A stretch of DNA of 64,000 nt from Saccharopolyspora dendranthemae (GCF_007829955.1 NZ_VIWX01000007.1:310001-374000), one strand, 5' to 3'. Shown: positions 1-9,064, numbered from the stretch's first letter. Made by a program: numbers and translations. The notes: generated by a model from the letters alone, not told the origin.

Positions 1-431
1 AGCGGGCAGGCGTCACCGGTCAGGGCGGCCGCCGCGATCTCCGGGTCGATGTAGCGGCCGCCGGAGTGGACGTCGCGGAGGATGGCCGCGAGCTTCGTCG
101 CCGGAGTCGTCTTCGGCACGAAACCGCGGATCCCCGCCTCCAGCGCGCGTTTCAGCACTCCTGGTCGTGCGTGCCGGGTGACCAGCACGATCGGGAGTTC
201 CCCGGCGAGCCGCCGAGCGGCCTCGACCCCGTCGAGCTCGGGCATCTCCAGGTCGAAGACGGCGATGTCGGGCGCGAGCCGGCGAACCGCGTCGAGCCCT
301 TCGGCGCCGTTGCTGCACTGGGCCACCACGTCCAGGTCCGGTTCCAGCCCCAGCAGCGCGGCCAGCGCGCCCCTGATCAGGTCCTCGTCGTCGGCCAGCA
401 CGATCCGGATCACGTCGTTGCCCGCGGCCAT
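1..431 (-). CDS. NarL/LuxR-type response regulator, C-terminus beyond window
   Basis: This is the receiver half of a two-component response regulator; 143 codons are present and the DNA-binding part lies outside the window. The N-terminus VIRIVLADDEDLIRGAL carries the acidic pocket. The phosphoacceptor is Asp60 in VFDLEMPELDG, and the conserved Lys is in FVPKTT. The start is ATG at 431, overlapping the stop of the upstream histidine kinase gene by one base, so the two are translationally coupled. The family (DesR/LiaR/NarL) normally ends in a LuxR helix-turn-helix. Together with the kinase it probably controls the divergent ABC exporter that begins at 1753; that link rests on position only. 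Confidence 0.9.
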   Translation of the reverse strand, partial: MAAGNDVIRIVLADDEDLIRGALAALLGLEPDLDVVAQCSNGAEGLDAVRRLAPDIAVFDLEMPELDGVEAARRLAGELPIVLVTRHARPGVLKRALEAGIRGFVPKTTPATKLAAILRDVHSGGRYIDPEIAAAALTGDACP

Positions 432-1624
432 CAGCGGTTCCCGGGTTCTTCGGCGGTGCCGGTGAGTTCGAAGTGCTCGCCCTCGTGGCGGGCCTCGACG
501 TGCCCGCTCACAGTGGCGAAGCGGCGCTTGAGCCCTTCGATGCCCGAACCTCCTTCTCCACCAGGCGGATTCGCCGCGTCGTTGCGCAGGACGACGCGGG
601 TGCTCGGCCCCTCCACCGCGATCTCCAGCGTGCAGTGCCGAGCTCGGGAGTGCCGCAGGACGTTCGTCGTTCCCTCCCGCACCAGCGCCCCGAAGAGCGG
701 TTGCAGCGGGGGCGGGACCAGCGCCGCGTCGCCGCGCACCTCGGTCTGCACGCCCGCAGCCTCCAGGATCTCCCGCGCGTTGGCGAGTTCGCCGGTCAGG
801 GTGCTGTGCCGGTAACCCTGGACGACCGCGCGGGTGTCGCGCAGCGCGGTGCGGGCCAGCTCGGCGACCTCCGCGGCCTGCGCGCGAGCCGCCTCGTCGT
901 CGTTGCCGACCAGCCGCTCGGCGAGCTCCGCCTTCAGCGCGATCGCCTGCAGGTGATGTCCCTGCACGTCGTGCAGATCCGCGGCGAAGCGCAGCCTTTC
1001 GCGGGCGATGGCCAGCTCGCCGCTGACCGATCGGGCCCGGTCCAGCGCCAGCACCATGTCCCAGAACCACACCACGCCCACGGTCAGCGCCGAGACCAGC
1101 GACACGATGAGGACGGCGTAGAAGGCGAAGAACATCCCGATCATCGGGTGCGGGCCGCCGAGCGCGCCGCCCGCCCACGCCACCGCGGCGATGATCACCG
1201 TCGCGACGATCTGGATCGGCCAGCGCATCCGGGGTGCCGCCAGCGCCACGTGCACGCTCACCAGTCCGCTGACCGGAAGCACCCAGAGGATCCCGAACGG
1301 GTTCGTCGACATCGCGTAGCCCGCGGCGGCCAGCCCGGAGGCGAGCACCAGCCCGCGAGCGACCGGGTAGCGGGGGCCGTGACCGAAACCGCGCATCAGC
1401 AGCGTCGACAGCTGCGTTCCGTCCACCGCGACCACCAGCGCGACCAGGGCGAGCACCACGATCTCGACGGCGCTGTAGGTCACGGTGGCGAGGTTGATGG
1501 CCGGGAACAGCGCGTAGATCGGCATCATCGGCACGATCGACCACCACGTGTAGCGGCGCAGCCGCGCGAGCCGTCGGGGGTCGAACTCGGTCGGGTCCTC
1601 GTTCACGCTCCCAGCATCGTGCAT
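431..1624 (-). CDS. DesK-like sensor histidine kinase (HisKA_3)
   Basis: This membrane sensor kinase of about 397 residues phosphorylates the regulator encoded immediately downstream. The N-terminal ~190 residues form five or six hydrophobic segments. They are followed by a HisKA_3 dimerisation helix with the phospho-His in ADLHDVQGHHLQAIALK, and then a HATPase_c domain with the N box REGTTNVLRHS and the G box GSGIEGLKRR. There is no large extracytoplasmic sensor loop, so it is likely a membrane-state sensor of the DesK/LiaS type. I chose ATG at 1624. GTG at 1606 is a good alternative, and longer ATG starts up to 1759 would run into the divergent gene's leader. No strong ribosome-binding site decides between them. 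Confidence 0.88.
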   Translation of the reverse strand: MHDAGSVNEDPTEFDPRRLARLRRYTWWSIVPMMPIYALFPAINLATVTYSAVEIVVLALVALVVAVDGTQLSTLLMRGFGHGPRYPVARGLVLASGLAAAGYAMSTNPFGILWVLPVSGLVSVHVALAAPRMRWPIQIVATVIIAAVAWAGGALGGPHPMIGMFFAFYAVLIVSLVSALTVGVVWFWDMVLALDRARSVSGELAIARERLRFAADLHDVQGHHLQAIALKAELAERLVGNDDEAARAQAAEVAELARTALRDTRAVVQGYRHSTLTGELANAREILEAAGVQTEVRGDAALVPPPLQPLFGALVREGTTNVLRHSRARHCTLEIAVEGPSTRVVLRNDAANPPGGEGGSGIEGLKRRFATVSGHVEARHEGEHFELTGTAEEPGNR

Positions 1625-1752
1625 CCGGCCGCCGCGGCGGCACTGGATCGCCGAGCTCATGACATCCGTCATCGGATCCGCTGACACCGCACCCGCGCAG
1701 CGCTGACGGAACGCTCTACCGGCGGAACCTCCTCGCGACCAGGCTCGACGGC

Positions 1753-2640
1753 ATGACACCAGTGATCGAAGCCCGCGGCCTGCGCTGCCGCTACGGCGAG
1801 TTCGAGGCGGTGCGCGGCATCGACTTCGAGGTCCGGCAGGGCGAGCTGTTCGCGCTGCTGGGAACCAACGGAGCGGGGAAGACGACCGTGCTGGAGACCG
1901 TGGAAGGACACCGCGCTGCCGCGGAGGGGCAGGTCCGCGTCTTCGGCGCCGACCCGCTGCGCGATCGGAGCATCCGCCGTCGGACCGGAATCATGTTGCA
2001 GGACGGCGGTTTCGCGGGCGACCTGACCGTCGCCGAGACGGCACGGCTCGGCGGTGACCTGCGCAGCACACCCTCCGATGTGGACGGAACGATCGAAGCG
2101 CTCGGGCTCGTCGCCCGTCGCAACGTCCGGGTCAAGCACCTCTCCGGCGGCGAACGGCGCCGTCTCGACCTCGCCCTGGCGCTGCTGGGCGAGCCGGAAC
2201 TGCTGTTCCTCGACGAACCGACGGTCGGCATGGACCCCGAATCCCGCCGGACCACCTGGGATCTCGTCCGCGGCCTGCTCGCCAAGGGCACCACGGTCCT
2301 GCTGACCACCCACTACCTCGAAGAGGCCGAACGCCTCGCGCACCGCTTGGCGATCATGCACGAAGGTCGCATCGAGGTCGCCGGACGACTCGTCGACGTC
2401 CTCGCCGAGCACCACGCGCGCATCACCTTCTCGGCTCCGCAGGACGTCGCACTGCCGCCGCTGGTCGGCACCGCGACGTGGGCGGGCAACCGCGTCGATG
2501 TCCGCACTCCGGAACTGCAGCGAGACCTGCACACCCTGCTGAACTGGGCCGACGGGCGCCTGGACCTGACCGGTCTGCGTGCCCATCCGGCCTCCCTCGA
2601 AGAGATCTTCCAGTCCGTCCGACAGGAGGCCAAGGCGTGA
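1753..2640 (+). CDS. ABC exporter ATP-binding protein
   Basis: This is a 295-residue ATPase subunit of a drug- or lipid-type ABC-2 exporter (CcmA/DrrA class). It shows Walker A GTNGAGKTT, Q-loop region GIMLQDGG, signature LSGGERRR, Walker B LLFLDEPT, and switch His in TTHYLEEAE. A C-terminal extension of ~85 residues follows the nucleotide-binding domain, as in exporter ATPases. The stop overlaps the start of the permease gene (TGATG), so the pair is coupled. The gene is divergent from the histidine kinase/regulator pair and shares its upstream region, which suggests it is their target. The substrate cannot be told from sequence. Confidence 0.93.
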   Translation: MTPVIEARGLRCRYGEFEAVRGIDFEVRQGELFALLGTNGAGKTTVLETVEGHRAAAEGQVRVFGADPLRDRSIRRRTGIMLQDGGFAGDLTVAETARLGGDLRSTPSDVDGTIEALGLVARRNVRVKHLSGGERRRLDLALALLGEPELLFLDEPTVGMDPESRRTTWDLVRGLLAKGTTVLLTTHYLEEAERLAHRLAIMHEGRIEVAGRLVDVLAEHHARITFSAPQDVALPPLVGTATWAGNRVDVRTPELQRDLHTLLNWADGRLDLTGLRAHPASLEEIFQSVRQEAKA

Positions 2641-3338
2641 TGATGGTCCTGGCGCTCGCCCGAACCGAGCTGAAACTGCTGCTGCGCAACAAGACCGTGG
2701 CGACCAGCGCGTTCCTGATGCCGATCATGGTCGGCGTGTTCGTCTCCCTCAACCCGTCCTCCGACGCCGGTCCGGGGGTGTGGTCGGTGGTGATCTCGGC
2801 GCAGCTGCTGATGGTCCTCGGTCTCACCGTCTACTTCGCGGTCACGGCCGCGCTGGCCGCGCGCCGCGAGGACCGCTACCTCAAGCGGCTGCGCAGCGGC
2901 GAGGCGTCCGACGCCGTGATCCTCGTCGGCCTGCTCACCCCGGGCGTCGTGCTCGCCCTGCTGCAATCGGCGCTGATGCTGGGCATCTCGGCGATCATGG
3001 GCGCGCCGATGCCGGTGAACCCGCTGCCGATCGTGCTCGGACTGGTCCTGTGCACCGCGCTCTGCGTCGCGGCGGGGATCGCGACCAGCGGACGCACCTC
3101 CTCCTCGGAGCAGGCCCAGTTCACCACGCTGCCGCTGTTCCTCGTCCTGCTCGGCAGCTCGGTGCTCGGTGCCGCGAGCCCGCTCGCGCTGCTGCTGCCC
3201 GGCGTCGGACTGGCGAGCCTGGTCCACATCGCGATGACCGGCAGCGGCCCGCTGCTCCCGGCGATCGGTTCGCTGCTGGCCTGGACCCTGCTGCTCGTGC
3301 TGCTGGCGAAGACCTGGTTCCGGTGGGAGCCGCGCTGA
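2640..3338 (+). CDS. ABC-2 type transporter permease
   Basis: This is a membrane subunit of 232 residues partnering the preceding ATPase. It has a short cytoplasmic N-terminus (LALARTELKLLLRNKTVATS), then about six hydrophobic helices typical of ABC-2 permeases, ending RWEPR. The start used is ATG at 2640, overlapping the ATPase stop by one base; a second ATG follows immediately at 2643. The stop codon abuts the stop of the convergent mannosyltransferase gene with no gap (TGA then TCA at 3336–3341), so transcription from the two sides must end within opposing genes. Confidence 0.9.
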   Translation: MMVLALARTELKLLLRNKTVATSAFLMPIMVGVFVSLNPSSDAGPGVWSVVISAQLLMVLGLTVYFAVTAALAARREDRYLKRLRSGEASDAVILVGLLTPGVVLALLQSALMLGISAIMGAPMPVNPLPIVLGLVLCTALCVAAGIATSGRTSSSEQAQFTTLPLFLVLLGSSVLGAASPLALLLPGVGLASLVHIAMTGSGPLLPAIGSLLAWTLLLVLLAKTWFRWEPR

Positions 3339-4907
3339 TCAGCGCCAGGACGGCAGCCACAGCTCGGCCTGCCAGTGCTCGTAGGAGATCGAATCGCCGT
3401 TGAGCACCGGCCACAGCCACACGAAGTTGGCGACGACGAGCCCGATGTAGAGCGACACCGCGAGCAGCCCGGTCTTGCGCCGCTCGTAGTGGTCCTGGGC
3501 GGTGCCCAGCACGTGGCCGAGCACCAGCACGATGCCCAGCACGAGGAACGGCACCAGCGGCGTGGCGTAGAAGTAGTACATCTGCCGCGACAGGTTGGTG
3601 AACCACGGCAGGTAACCGGCGCCGTAGCCGACCAGGACCGCGGCGTAGCGCCAGTCCAGCCGGAACACCGCGCGCCACACCGACCACGCCGCGACCGGCA
3701 GCGCCAGCCACCACATCGCCGGGGTGCCGATCAGCATCGTGGCCTGCACGCAGCTGTTGCGCCCGCAGCCCGGCATCCCGGACTCGTAGTAGTAGAGCAT
3801 CGGGCGCACGCCCATCGGCCACGCCCACGGCTTCGACTCCCACGGGTGCGGGGTGTCCGGCGTGGTCAGGTGGGTGTGGAAGTCCAGCACGTTGAGCTGG
3901 TAGTACAGCAGCGACCGCAGGACGTCCGGCAGTCCGCTCATGCCCACCTGGTCGTTGAGCAGGACCGCGTGCCGGTCGGTCGCGGTCTCGCTGGCGAACC
4001 ACCCAGACCAGGTCGCGAAGTACACCAGCAGCGGGATGCCCACCAGCGCCCACAGCGCCGGGGCGGTGTCGCGCACCAGCGCTGCCCGCCACGGCCTGCG
4101 CACCCCGGCCGCCCGCCGGGCCAGCGCGTCCCAGATCACGCTGAGCAGGCCGAACGCCATGATGTAGTAGATGCCGTTCCACTTGACCCCGCAGGCCAGG
4201 CCGAGCATCAGACCCGCGCCGAACCGCCACCAGCGGAAACCCAGCCGCGGTCCCCAGGTCGACGGGTCCAGCCTGCCGTCGGAGCAGACCTGCCACAGCC
4301 GCTCGCGCACCTGATCGCGGTCCACCAGCAGGCAGGAGAACGCGGCGAGGATGAACAGCGCCTGGAAGATGTCGAGCATCCCGACCCTGGCCTGCACGTG
4401 GCTGAGCCCGTCGCAGATCAGCAGGACACCGGCCAGCGCGCCGAGCAGCGTCGAGCGGGTCATCCGGCGGGCGATCCGCACGATCAGCAGCACCATCAGG
4501 GTGCCGAACAGCGCGGCCACGATCCGCCATCCCCACGGCGTGTAGCCCAACAGCCACTCGCCGATCGCGATCAGCTGCTTGCCGACCGGCGGGTGCGCCA
4601 CCAGCTCGTAACCGGGGTTGTCCTCGTACCCGCCGTTGCGCAGCATCTGCCACGCCTGCGGGACGTAGTGCTTCTCGTCGAAGACCGGAGTGCCCTCGTC
4701 GGTGGCCCGGCCCAGGTCCCAGAGGCGGACCAGACCGGCGATCAGGGTGATCACCAGCGTCACCACCCAACCGCGCCTGCGGTCGGTGGGCATCGAGGTG
4801 TCCAGCAACGGCAGCGGGTCGGACTCCCCGGGGCGGCGAGCTGACGGTGCGCGGCCGACCTGGACGAGCTCGTCGGCACCGCCGAACCTGCGGACTGGGG
4901 CGCTCAC
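3339..4907 (-). CDS. pmt: Dolichyl-phosphate-mannose–protein mannosyltransferase
   Basis: This is a polytopic GT39 enzyme (about 522 residues) that transfers mannose from a polyprenyl-phosphate carrier to Ser/Thr of secreted proteins. The first exoplasmic loop has the family motif VFDEKHYVPQA after the first membrane helix, followed by HPPVGK. About ten further hydrophobic segments follow. It corresponds in position and family to M. tuberculosis Rv1002c and, as there, is divergent from rsmI. I chose the GTG at 4907 (reading VSAPVRRFGG); an ATG at 4949 would add 14 residues that look like leader sequence. Likely substrates include the secreted lipoproteins and transglycosylases of this window, but that is inference. 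Confidence 0.93.
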   Translation of the reverse strand: MSAPVRRFGGADELVQVGRAPSARRPGESDPLPLLDTSMPTDRRRGWVVTLVITLIAGLVRLWDLGRATDEGTPVFDEKHYVPQAWQMLRNGGYEDNPGYELVAHPPVGKQLIAIGEWLLGYTPWGWRIVAALFGTLMVLLIVRIARRMTRSTLLGALAGVLLICDGLSHVQARVGMLDIFQALFILAAFSCLLVDRDQVRERLWQVCSDGRLDPSTWGPRLGFRWWRFGAGLMLGLACGVKWNGIYYIMAFGLLSVIWDALARRAAGVRRPWRAALVRDTAPALWALVGIPLLVYFATWSGWFASETATDRHAVLLNDQVGMSGLPDVLRSLLYYQLNVLDFHTHLTTPDTPHPWESKPWAWPMGVRPMLYYYESGMPGCGRNSCVQATMLIGTPAMWWLALPVAAWSVWRAVFRLDWRYAAVLVGYGAGYLPWFTNLSRQMYYFYATPLVPFLVLGIVLVLGHVLGTAQDHYERRKTGLLAVSLYIGLVVANFVWLWPVLNGDSISYEHWQAELWLPSWR

Positions 4908-4991
4908 ACCGTCGATCGTAAGGGGCGGGCGTGCCTTCCCCGGCCGCACCGTCGGTGTTCGTCCTGCCGACCCGGCCTACGCTGTGTCGTC

Positions 4992-5828
4992 ATGGACTCC
5001 GGCACCCTGCTGCTCGCCGCCACCCCGCTCGGTGACGCCCGCGACGCGTCCTCGCGGCTCGTCGAGACCCTCGGCTCGGCCGAGGTGGTGGCCGCCGAGG
5101 ACACCCGGCGGGTGCGCAACCTCGCCAGCGCGCTGGGCGTTCACCCGGCGGGCAAGGTCGTCAGCTACTACGAGGCCGTGGAGTCGGCGCGCGCTCCGAT
5201 GCTGCTCGACGCGCTGCGCGAGGGGAAGTCCGTGCTGCTGGTGACCGACGCGGGCATGCCGAGCGTGTCCGACCCCGGCTACCGGCTGGTGTCGGCGTGC
5301 GTGGCGGAGGGGCTGCCGGTGACGTGCCTGCCGGGGCCGTCGGCGGTGACCACCGCGCTCGCGGTGTCCGGCCTGCCCTCCGACCGGTTCTGCTTCGAGG
5401 GCTTCCCGCCGCGCAAGAGCGGCGACCGGCGGAAGTTCTTCGGCAGGCTGGTCGCCGAGGAGCGCACCAGCGTGTTCTTCGAGGCCCCGCACCGGCTCGC
5501 CGACGCCCTCGCCGACGCGGTCTCGGTGCTCGGGGAGCAGCGGCCGGCGGCGGTCTGCCGCGAGCTCACCAAGACCTACGAGGAGATCAAGCGCGGCAGC
5601 CTCGGTGAGCTCGCCGAATGGGCTGCGGACGGCGTGCGCGGCGAGATCACGGTGGTGCTCGGCGGCGCCGAGCAGGCGGCCCCCACCGATCCCGCGGAGC
5701 TGGTGGATCGCGTGGAACAGCGCGCCGCCGAGGGCATCCGCCTCAAGGACGCGGTCGCCGAGGTCGCCGAACTCGCGGGAGTCCGCAAGAAGGAGCTCTA
5801 CGACGCCGTCCTCACCGCGCGCAAGTAG
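4992..5828 (+). CDS. rsmI: 16S rRNA (cytidine1402-2'-O)-methyltransferase RsmI
   Basis: This SAM-dependent methyltransferase of 278 residues carries out 2'-O-methylation of C1402 in the 16S rRNA decoding centre. The tetrapyrrole-methylase fold is clear: LAATPLGD (usually ATPIGN), EDTRRVRNL, VLLVTDAGMPSVSDPG, and PGPSA. FEGFPPRK and LTKTYEE are RsmI-specific blocks. The ATG at 4992 follows a TACGCT box (4979–4984) closely, which fits a leaderless or very short-leader transcript. It is divergent from the mannosyltransferase, as in mycobacteria (Rv1002c/Rv1003). Family A and B repeats follow it. Confidence 0.95.
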   Translation: MDSGTLLLAATPLGDARDASSRLVETLGSAEVVAAEDTRRVRNLASALGVHPAGKVVSYYEAVESARAPMLLDALREGKSVLLVTDAGMPSVSDPGYRLVSACVAEGLPVTCLPGPSAVTTALAVSGLPSDRFCFEGFPPRKSGDRRKFFGRLVAEERTSVFFEAPHRLADALADAVSVLGEQRPAAVCRELTKTYEEIKRGSLGELAEWAADGVRGEITVVLGGAEQAAPTDPAELVDRVEQRAAEGIRLKDAVAEVAELAGVRKKELYDAVLTARK

Positions 5829-5841
5829 GGCCCATCGCTCG

Positions 5842-5858
5842 CCCGGTCCCAGTTTTAG
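5842..5858 (+). repeat. Orphan half of family A palindrome
   Basis: The 17-base string CCCGGTCCCAGTTTTAG here is identical to 6058–6074, the left end of the full family A palindrome downstream. The two copies flank a ~200-bp segment that contains a family B element. It may be a duplicated target or the remains of a second palindrome. Confidence 0.7.
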
Positions 5859-5869
5859 GGGTCATTGCA

Positions 5870-6026
5870 GAATCACTTTGCTTGGCGGTGCGGGTGGCGG
5901 AACCTCACACGCCGTCTGGACTCCGTGCGCCACTCCTTTTGTATGCCAATACACGGCGTCGCGGCGTACTCGCCAGACAGCGTGTGAGAAATCCCCACAG
6001 GGGACGGCACGGCGGTGCCGGCTGAG
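5870..6026 (+). repeat. Family B repeat element, copy 1
   Basis: This ~150-bp intergenic element shares its left end (GCGGTGCGGGTGGCGGAACC) and right end (GGCGGTGCCGGCTGAG) with the element at 34804–34944. A 16-nt arm at 5904–5919 (CTCACACGCCGTCTGG) pairs with 5973–5988 (CCAGACAGCGTGTGAG), with one mismatch. The ~53-nt interior is unrelated to the other copy. The left 36 bases recur at 52529–52565 on the other strand. No reading frame inside it looks real. Confidence 0.75.
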
Positions 6027-6060
6027 TCCCACACCTGAAGCAACGACACCTGCCGCACCC

Positions 6061-6134
6061 GGTCCCAGTTTTAGTCCTAACTGAGCCGACATTTCGGACA
6101 TGATCATGGCTCGGTTTGGACTAAAACTGGGACC
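6061..6134. repeat. Family A ~70-bp palindromic repeat, copy 1
   Basis: This is a long imperfect palindrome. The outer arm GGTCCCAGTTTTAGTCC pairs with GGACTAAAACTGGGACC. The inner arm is CTGAGCC/GGCTCGG, and the centre is CGACATTTCGGACATGATCA. It lies between rsmI and metG, just upstream of the metG promoter region. Three other copies are at 20255, 41820 and 56301. Together with the neighbouring half copy and family B element it fills most of the 5829–6251 gap. Confidence 0.9.
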
Positions 6135-6251
6135 AGCCCAGGTTCCGCTCCCCGCAGCGCCATGCGAAGCGGCTGCGGGAACAAACCCCTGGAACTGCGC
6201 CGTGCCCCCGCACCGAAAAGGGAGATGCGCGGCCGACTACCCTTGAACGCC

Positions 6252-8048
6252 ATGAGCGCCTCTGTGTTGACCGCTGTGGCCTGGCCGTATGCCAACGGCC
6301 CCCGGCACATCGGTCATGTTTCCGGCTTCGGTGTGCCTTCGGACGTCTTCTCCCGGTACCAGCGAATGGCCGGCAACCAGGTGCTCATGGTCTCCGGCAC
6401 GGACGAGCACGGGACCCCGATCTCCGTCCAGGCGGAGAACGAGGGCCTGAGCACCCGCGCGCTGGCCGACAAGTACAACCGGGTGATCACCGAGGACCTG
6501 CAGGGTCTCGGCCTGTCCTACGACCTGTTCACCCGCACCACCACCGGCAACCACTACAAGGTGGTGCAGGACCTCTTCCTCGCGCTGCATCGCAACGGCT
6601 ACGTGCTGCCGAAGACCACGACCGGCGCGATCAGCCCGTCGACCGGCCGCACGCTGCCCGACCGCTACATCGAGGGCACCTGCCCGATCTGCGGTTACGA
6701 CGGCGCGCGCGGCGACCAGTGCGACAACTGCGGCAACCAGCTCGACCCGGCCGAGCTGCGCAACCCGGTCTCCCGGATCAACGGCGAGAAGCCGGAGTTC
6801 GTCGAGACCGAGCACCTCTTCCTGGACCTGCCCTCGTTCACCGAGTCGCTGGGCACGTGGCTGTCCACCCGGGACGGCTGGCGGCCCAACGTGCTCAAGT
6901 TCGCGCAGAACCTCGTCGACGACATGCGTCCCCGCGCGATCAGCCGCGACCTCGACTGGGGCGTGCCGATCCCGCTGGACGGCTGGCGCGACCAGCCCAT
7001 GAAGCGCTTCTACGTGTGGTTCGACGCCGTCATCGGCTACCTGTCGGCCAGCGTCGAGTGGGCCCGCCGCACCGGCGACCCGGACGCCTGGAAGCAGTGG
7101 TGGACCGACCCGGCGGCCCAGGGCTACTACTTCATGGGCAAGGACAACATCACCTTCCACGCCCAGATCTGGCCGACGCTGCTGATGGGCCACAACGGCC
7201 ACGGCGACAAGGGCGGCGAGGTCGGCCCGTTCGGCGAGCTGAACCTGCCCGACGAGGTCGTCTCCAGCGAGTTCCTGACCATGAGCGGGTCCAAGTTCTC
7301 CACCTCGCGCGGCACCGTGATCTACGTGCGCGACTTCCTGCGCGAGTTCGGCCCGGACACCCTGCGCTACTTCATCTCGGTGGCCGGTCCTGAGAACCAG
7401 GACACCGACTTCACCTGGGACGAGTTCGTCCGCCGCACGAACTTCGAGCTGGCCAACGAGTGGGGAAACCTGGTCAACCGGTCCATCTCGATGGCGGCGA
7501 AGAACAACGGAGCGGTCCCCGCACCGACGGCTCCGGCTCCCGCGGACGAGGAGCTCAAGGCGCAGGCCCGCGCGGCCTTCGACACCGTCGGCGCGCACCT
7601 GCGCAGCTCGCGGTTCAAGCTCGCGTCGCAGGAGGCGATGCGGGTGGTCTCGGCGGCCAACAAGTACCTGTCCGACCAGGAGCCGTGGAAGCTCAAGGAG
7701 GACCCGGACCGCCGTGACGCGGTGCTGCACACCGCGCTGCAGGTCGTCTCCGACGCCAACACGCTGCTCACGCCGTTCCTCCCGCACTCCGCGCAGAAGG
7801 TGCACGAGCTGATGGGCGGTTCCGGGGTCTGGGCGGCGCAGCCGGAGATCCGCGAGGTCGACGACCTCGACGAGCCGTCGCTGTCCTACCCGGTGCTGAT
7901 GGGCGAGTACGCCGCCGAGCAGGCCAAGTGGGAGTCCACCGACATCGAGGTGGGCCGCCCGCTGGACAAGCCGAAGCCGTTGTTCGCCAAGCTCGACGCC
8001 GAACTCGGCGAGACCGGCCCGGAGTGGGCCCCGATCCAGCCGTCCTGA
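6252..8048 (+). CDS. metG: Methionyl-tRNA synthetase
   Basis: This is a class I synthetase charging tRNA-Met, 598 residues. The HIGH signature is in PYANGPRHIGH. The zinc knuckle is CPICGYDG…CDNCG, and the KMSKS equivalent is MSGSKFSTSRG. The anticodon-binding helical domain follows (NEWGNLVNRS…). It lacks the C-terminal tRNA-binding/dimerisation domain of the E. coli enzyme, as is usual in actinobacteria. I chose ATG at 6252 (MSASVLTAVAWPY) because TACCCT at 6238–6243 is a plausible −10 box that would make the transcript leaderless; in-frame ATG at 6225 is also possible. Its stop overlaps the tatD start (TGATG), so the two form an operon. Confidence 0.96.
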   Translation: MSASVLTAVAWPYANGPRHIGHVSGFGVPSDVFSRYQRMAGNQVLMVSGTDEHGTPISVQAENEGLSTRALADKYNRVITEDLQGLGLSYDLFTRTTTGNHYKVVQDLFLALHRNGYVLPKTTTGAISPSTGRTLPDRYIEGTCPICGYDGARGDQCDNCGNQLDPAELRNPVSRINGEKPEFVETEHLFLDLPSFTESLGTWLSTRDGWRPNVLKFAQNLVDDMRPRAISRDLDWGVPIPLDGWRDQPMKRFYVWFDAVIGYLSASVEWARRTGDPDAWKQWWTDPAAQGYYFMGKDNITFHAQIWPTLLMGHNGHGDKGGEVGPFGELNLPDEVVSSEFLTMSGSKFSTSRGTVIYVRDFLREFGPDTLRYFISVAGPENQDTDFTWDEFVRRTNFELANEWGNLVNRSISMAAKNNGAVPAPTAPAPADEELKAQARAAFDTVGAHLRSSRFKLASQEAMRVVSAANKYLSDQEPWKLKEDPDRRDAVLHTALQVVSDANTLLTPFLPHSAQKVHELMGGSGVWAAQPEIREVDDLDEPSLSYPVLMGEYAAEQAKWESTDIEVGRPLDKPKPLFAKLDAELGETGPEWAPIQPS

Positions 8049-8881
8049 TGGGCAAGAAGGACACGAGGCAGGAGCTGCCGCCGGTGCCCGAGGCGCTGGC
8101 GGCAGGCGCTGTCGACTCCCACACCCACCTGGACGCGTGCGGCGCCAAGACGGCCGAGGACGTCCGCGCGATCGTCGACCGCGCGCAGAGCGCCGGTGTC
8201 GGGCGGGTGGTCACCGTCGCCGACGACCTCGACTCCGCTCGCTGGGCGGTCGAGGCCGCGACCTGGGACGAGCGGGTGTTCGCCGCGGTCGCGCTGCACC
8301 CGACCCGCACCAAGGACTTCAGCGCCGGCGATCGCGCCGCGCTGGAGGAGCTGTCCGCGCACCCGCGCGTGGTGGCGGTCGGCGAGACGGGGCTGGACTA
8401 CTACTGGGACTACTCGCCGCCGGAGCCGCAGCAGGAGGCGTTCCGCTGGCACATCGGTCTCGCGAAGCGGACCGGCAAGCCGCTGATGATCCACGACCGC
8501 GAGGCCCACGACGACATCCTGCGCATCCTGGACGAGGAGGGCGCCCCGGAGAAGGTGGTCTTCCACTGCTTCTCCGGAGACGCCGCGTTCGCCGAGTCCT
8601 GCGTTGCCAAGGGATACGTCCTCTCGTTCGCCGGCACGGCGACGTTCCGCAACGCGAAAAGCCTTCGTGAGGCGGCGGAATCGGTCCCTCTGGAGCAGAT
8701 GCTCGTGGAGACCGACGCGCCGTTCCTGACCCCGCACCCGTTCCGCGGACGGCCCAACCAGCCGTACTGCGTCAATTACACCCTTCGTGACCTGGCCGAA
8801 CTCCGTGGCATGACGCCGGATGAGCTCGCAGTGGCCACCACTGCCACGGCCGAGCGAGTCTTCGGCCTCGATCAGGGGTAG
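8048..8881 (+). CDS. tatD: TatD-family metal-dependent hydrolase (DNase)
   Basis: This is a 277-residue TIM-barrel metallohydrolase of the TatD/YcfH family; members act as 3'–5' DNases or D-aminoacyl-tRNA-type hydrolases. Metal ligands are visible as AVDSHTHLD, the Glu in GETGLDYYW, HDREAHDD, VFHCFSGD, and ETDAPFLTP. The ATG at 8048 overlaps the metG stop by one base, so expression follows metG. The order metG–tatD–rpf–ksgA matches Rv1007c–Rv1010, although metG itself is on the opposite strand in M. tuberculosis. Confidence 0.95.
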   Translation: MGKKDTRQELPPVPEALAAGAVDSHTHLDACGAKTAEDVRAIVDRAQSAGVGRVVTVADDLDSARWAVEAATWDERVFAAVALHPTRTKDFSAGDRAALEELSAHPRVVAVGETGLDYYWDYSPPEPQQEAFRWHIGLAKRTGKPLMIHDREAHDDILRILDEEGAPEKVVFHCFSGDAAFAESCVAKGYVLSFAGTATFRNAKSLREAAESVPLEQMLVETDAPFLTPHPFRGRPNQPYCVNYTLRDLAELRGMTPDELAVATTATAERVFGLDQG

Positions 8882-8941
8882 TCACAGCCCTGTAGTTCCT
8901 CACGCTGCGCTTTCTGGTAGGCGGGATCCGCCCGCGTCCGC

Positions 8942-8969
8942 TTGCGGTCCGCACGCCGACTCCTACCGT
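8942..8969 (+). promoter_or_regulatory. Candidate promoter of the small rpf gene
   Basis: TTGCGG (8942–8947) and TACCGT (8964–8969) are separated by 16 bases, which fits a SigA-type promoter. It would give a leader of roughly 90 nt before the GTG at 9065. The leader is GC-rich and can fold, but I do not recognise a known riboswitch in it. Confidence 0.4.
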
Positions 8970-9064
8970 CCACTGTGGAAGCCGGTACGGGGACACCCCG
9001 AACTCCGCAGGAACTTCCCGCGGAGGTCCTCCCAAGCCGGAACCCTCGGTTGTGAGGATGTGCA

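Noticed and set aside
8970..9064. A c-di-AMP (ydaO) riboswitch, often found before rpf genes in actinomycetes
   Set aside because: I searched this leader and 9788–10047 for the conserved purine-rich core blocks and did not find a convincing set. A covariance-model search would settle it.
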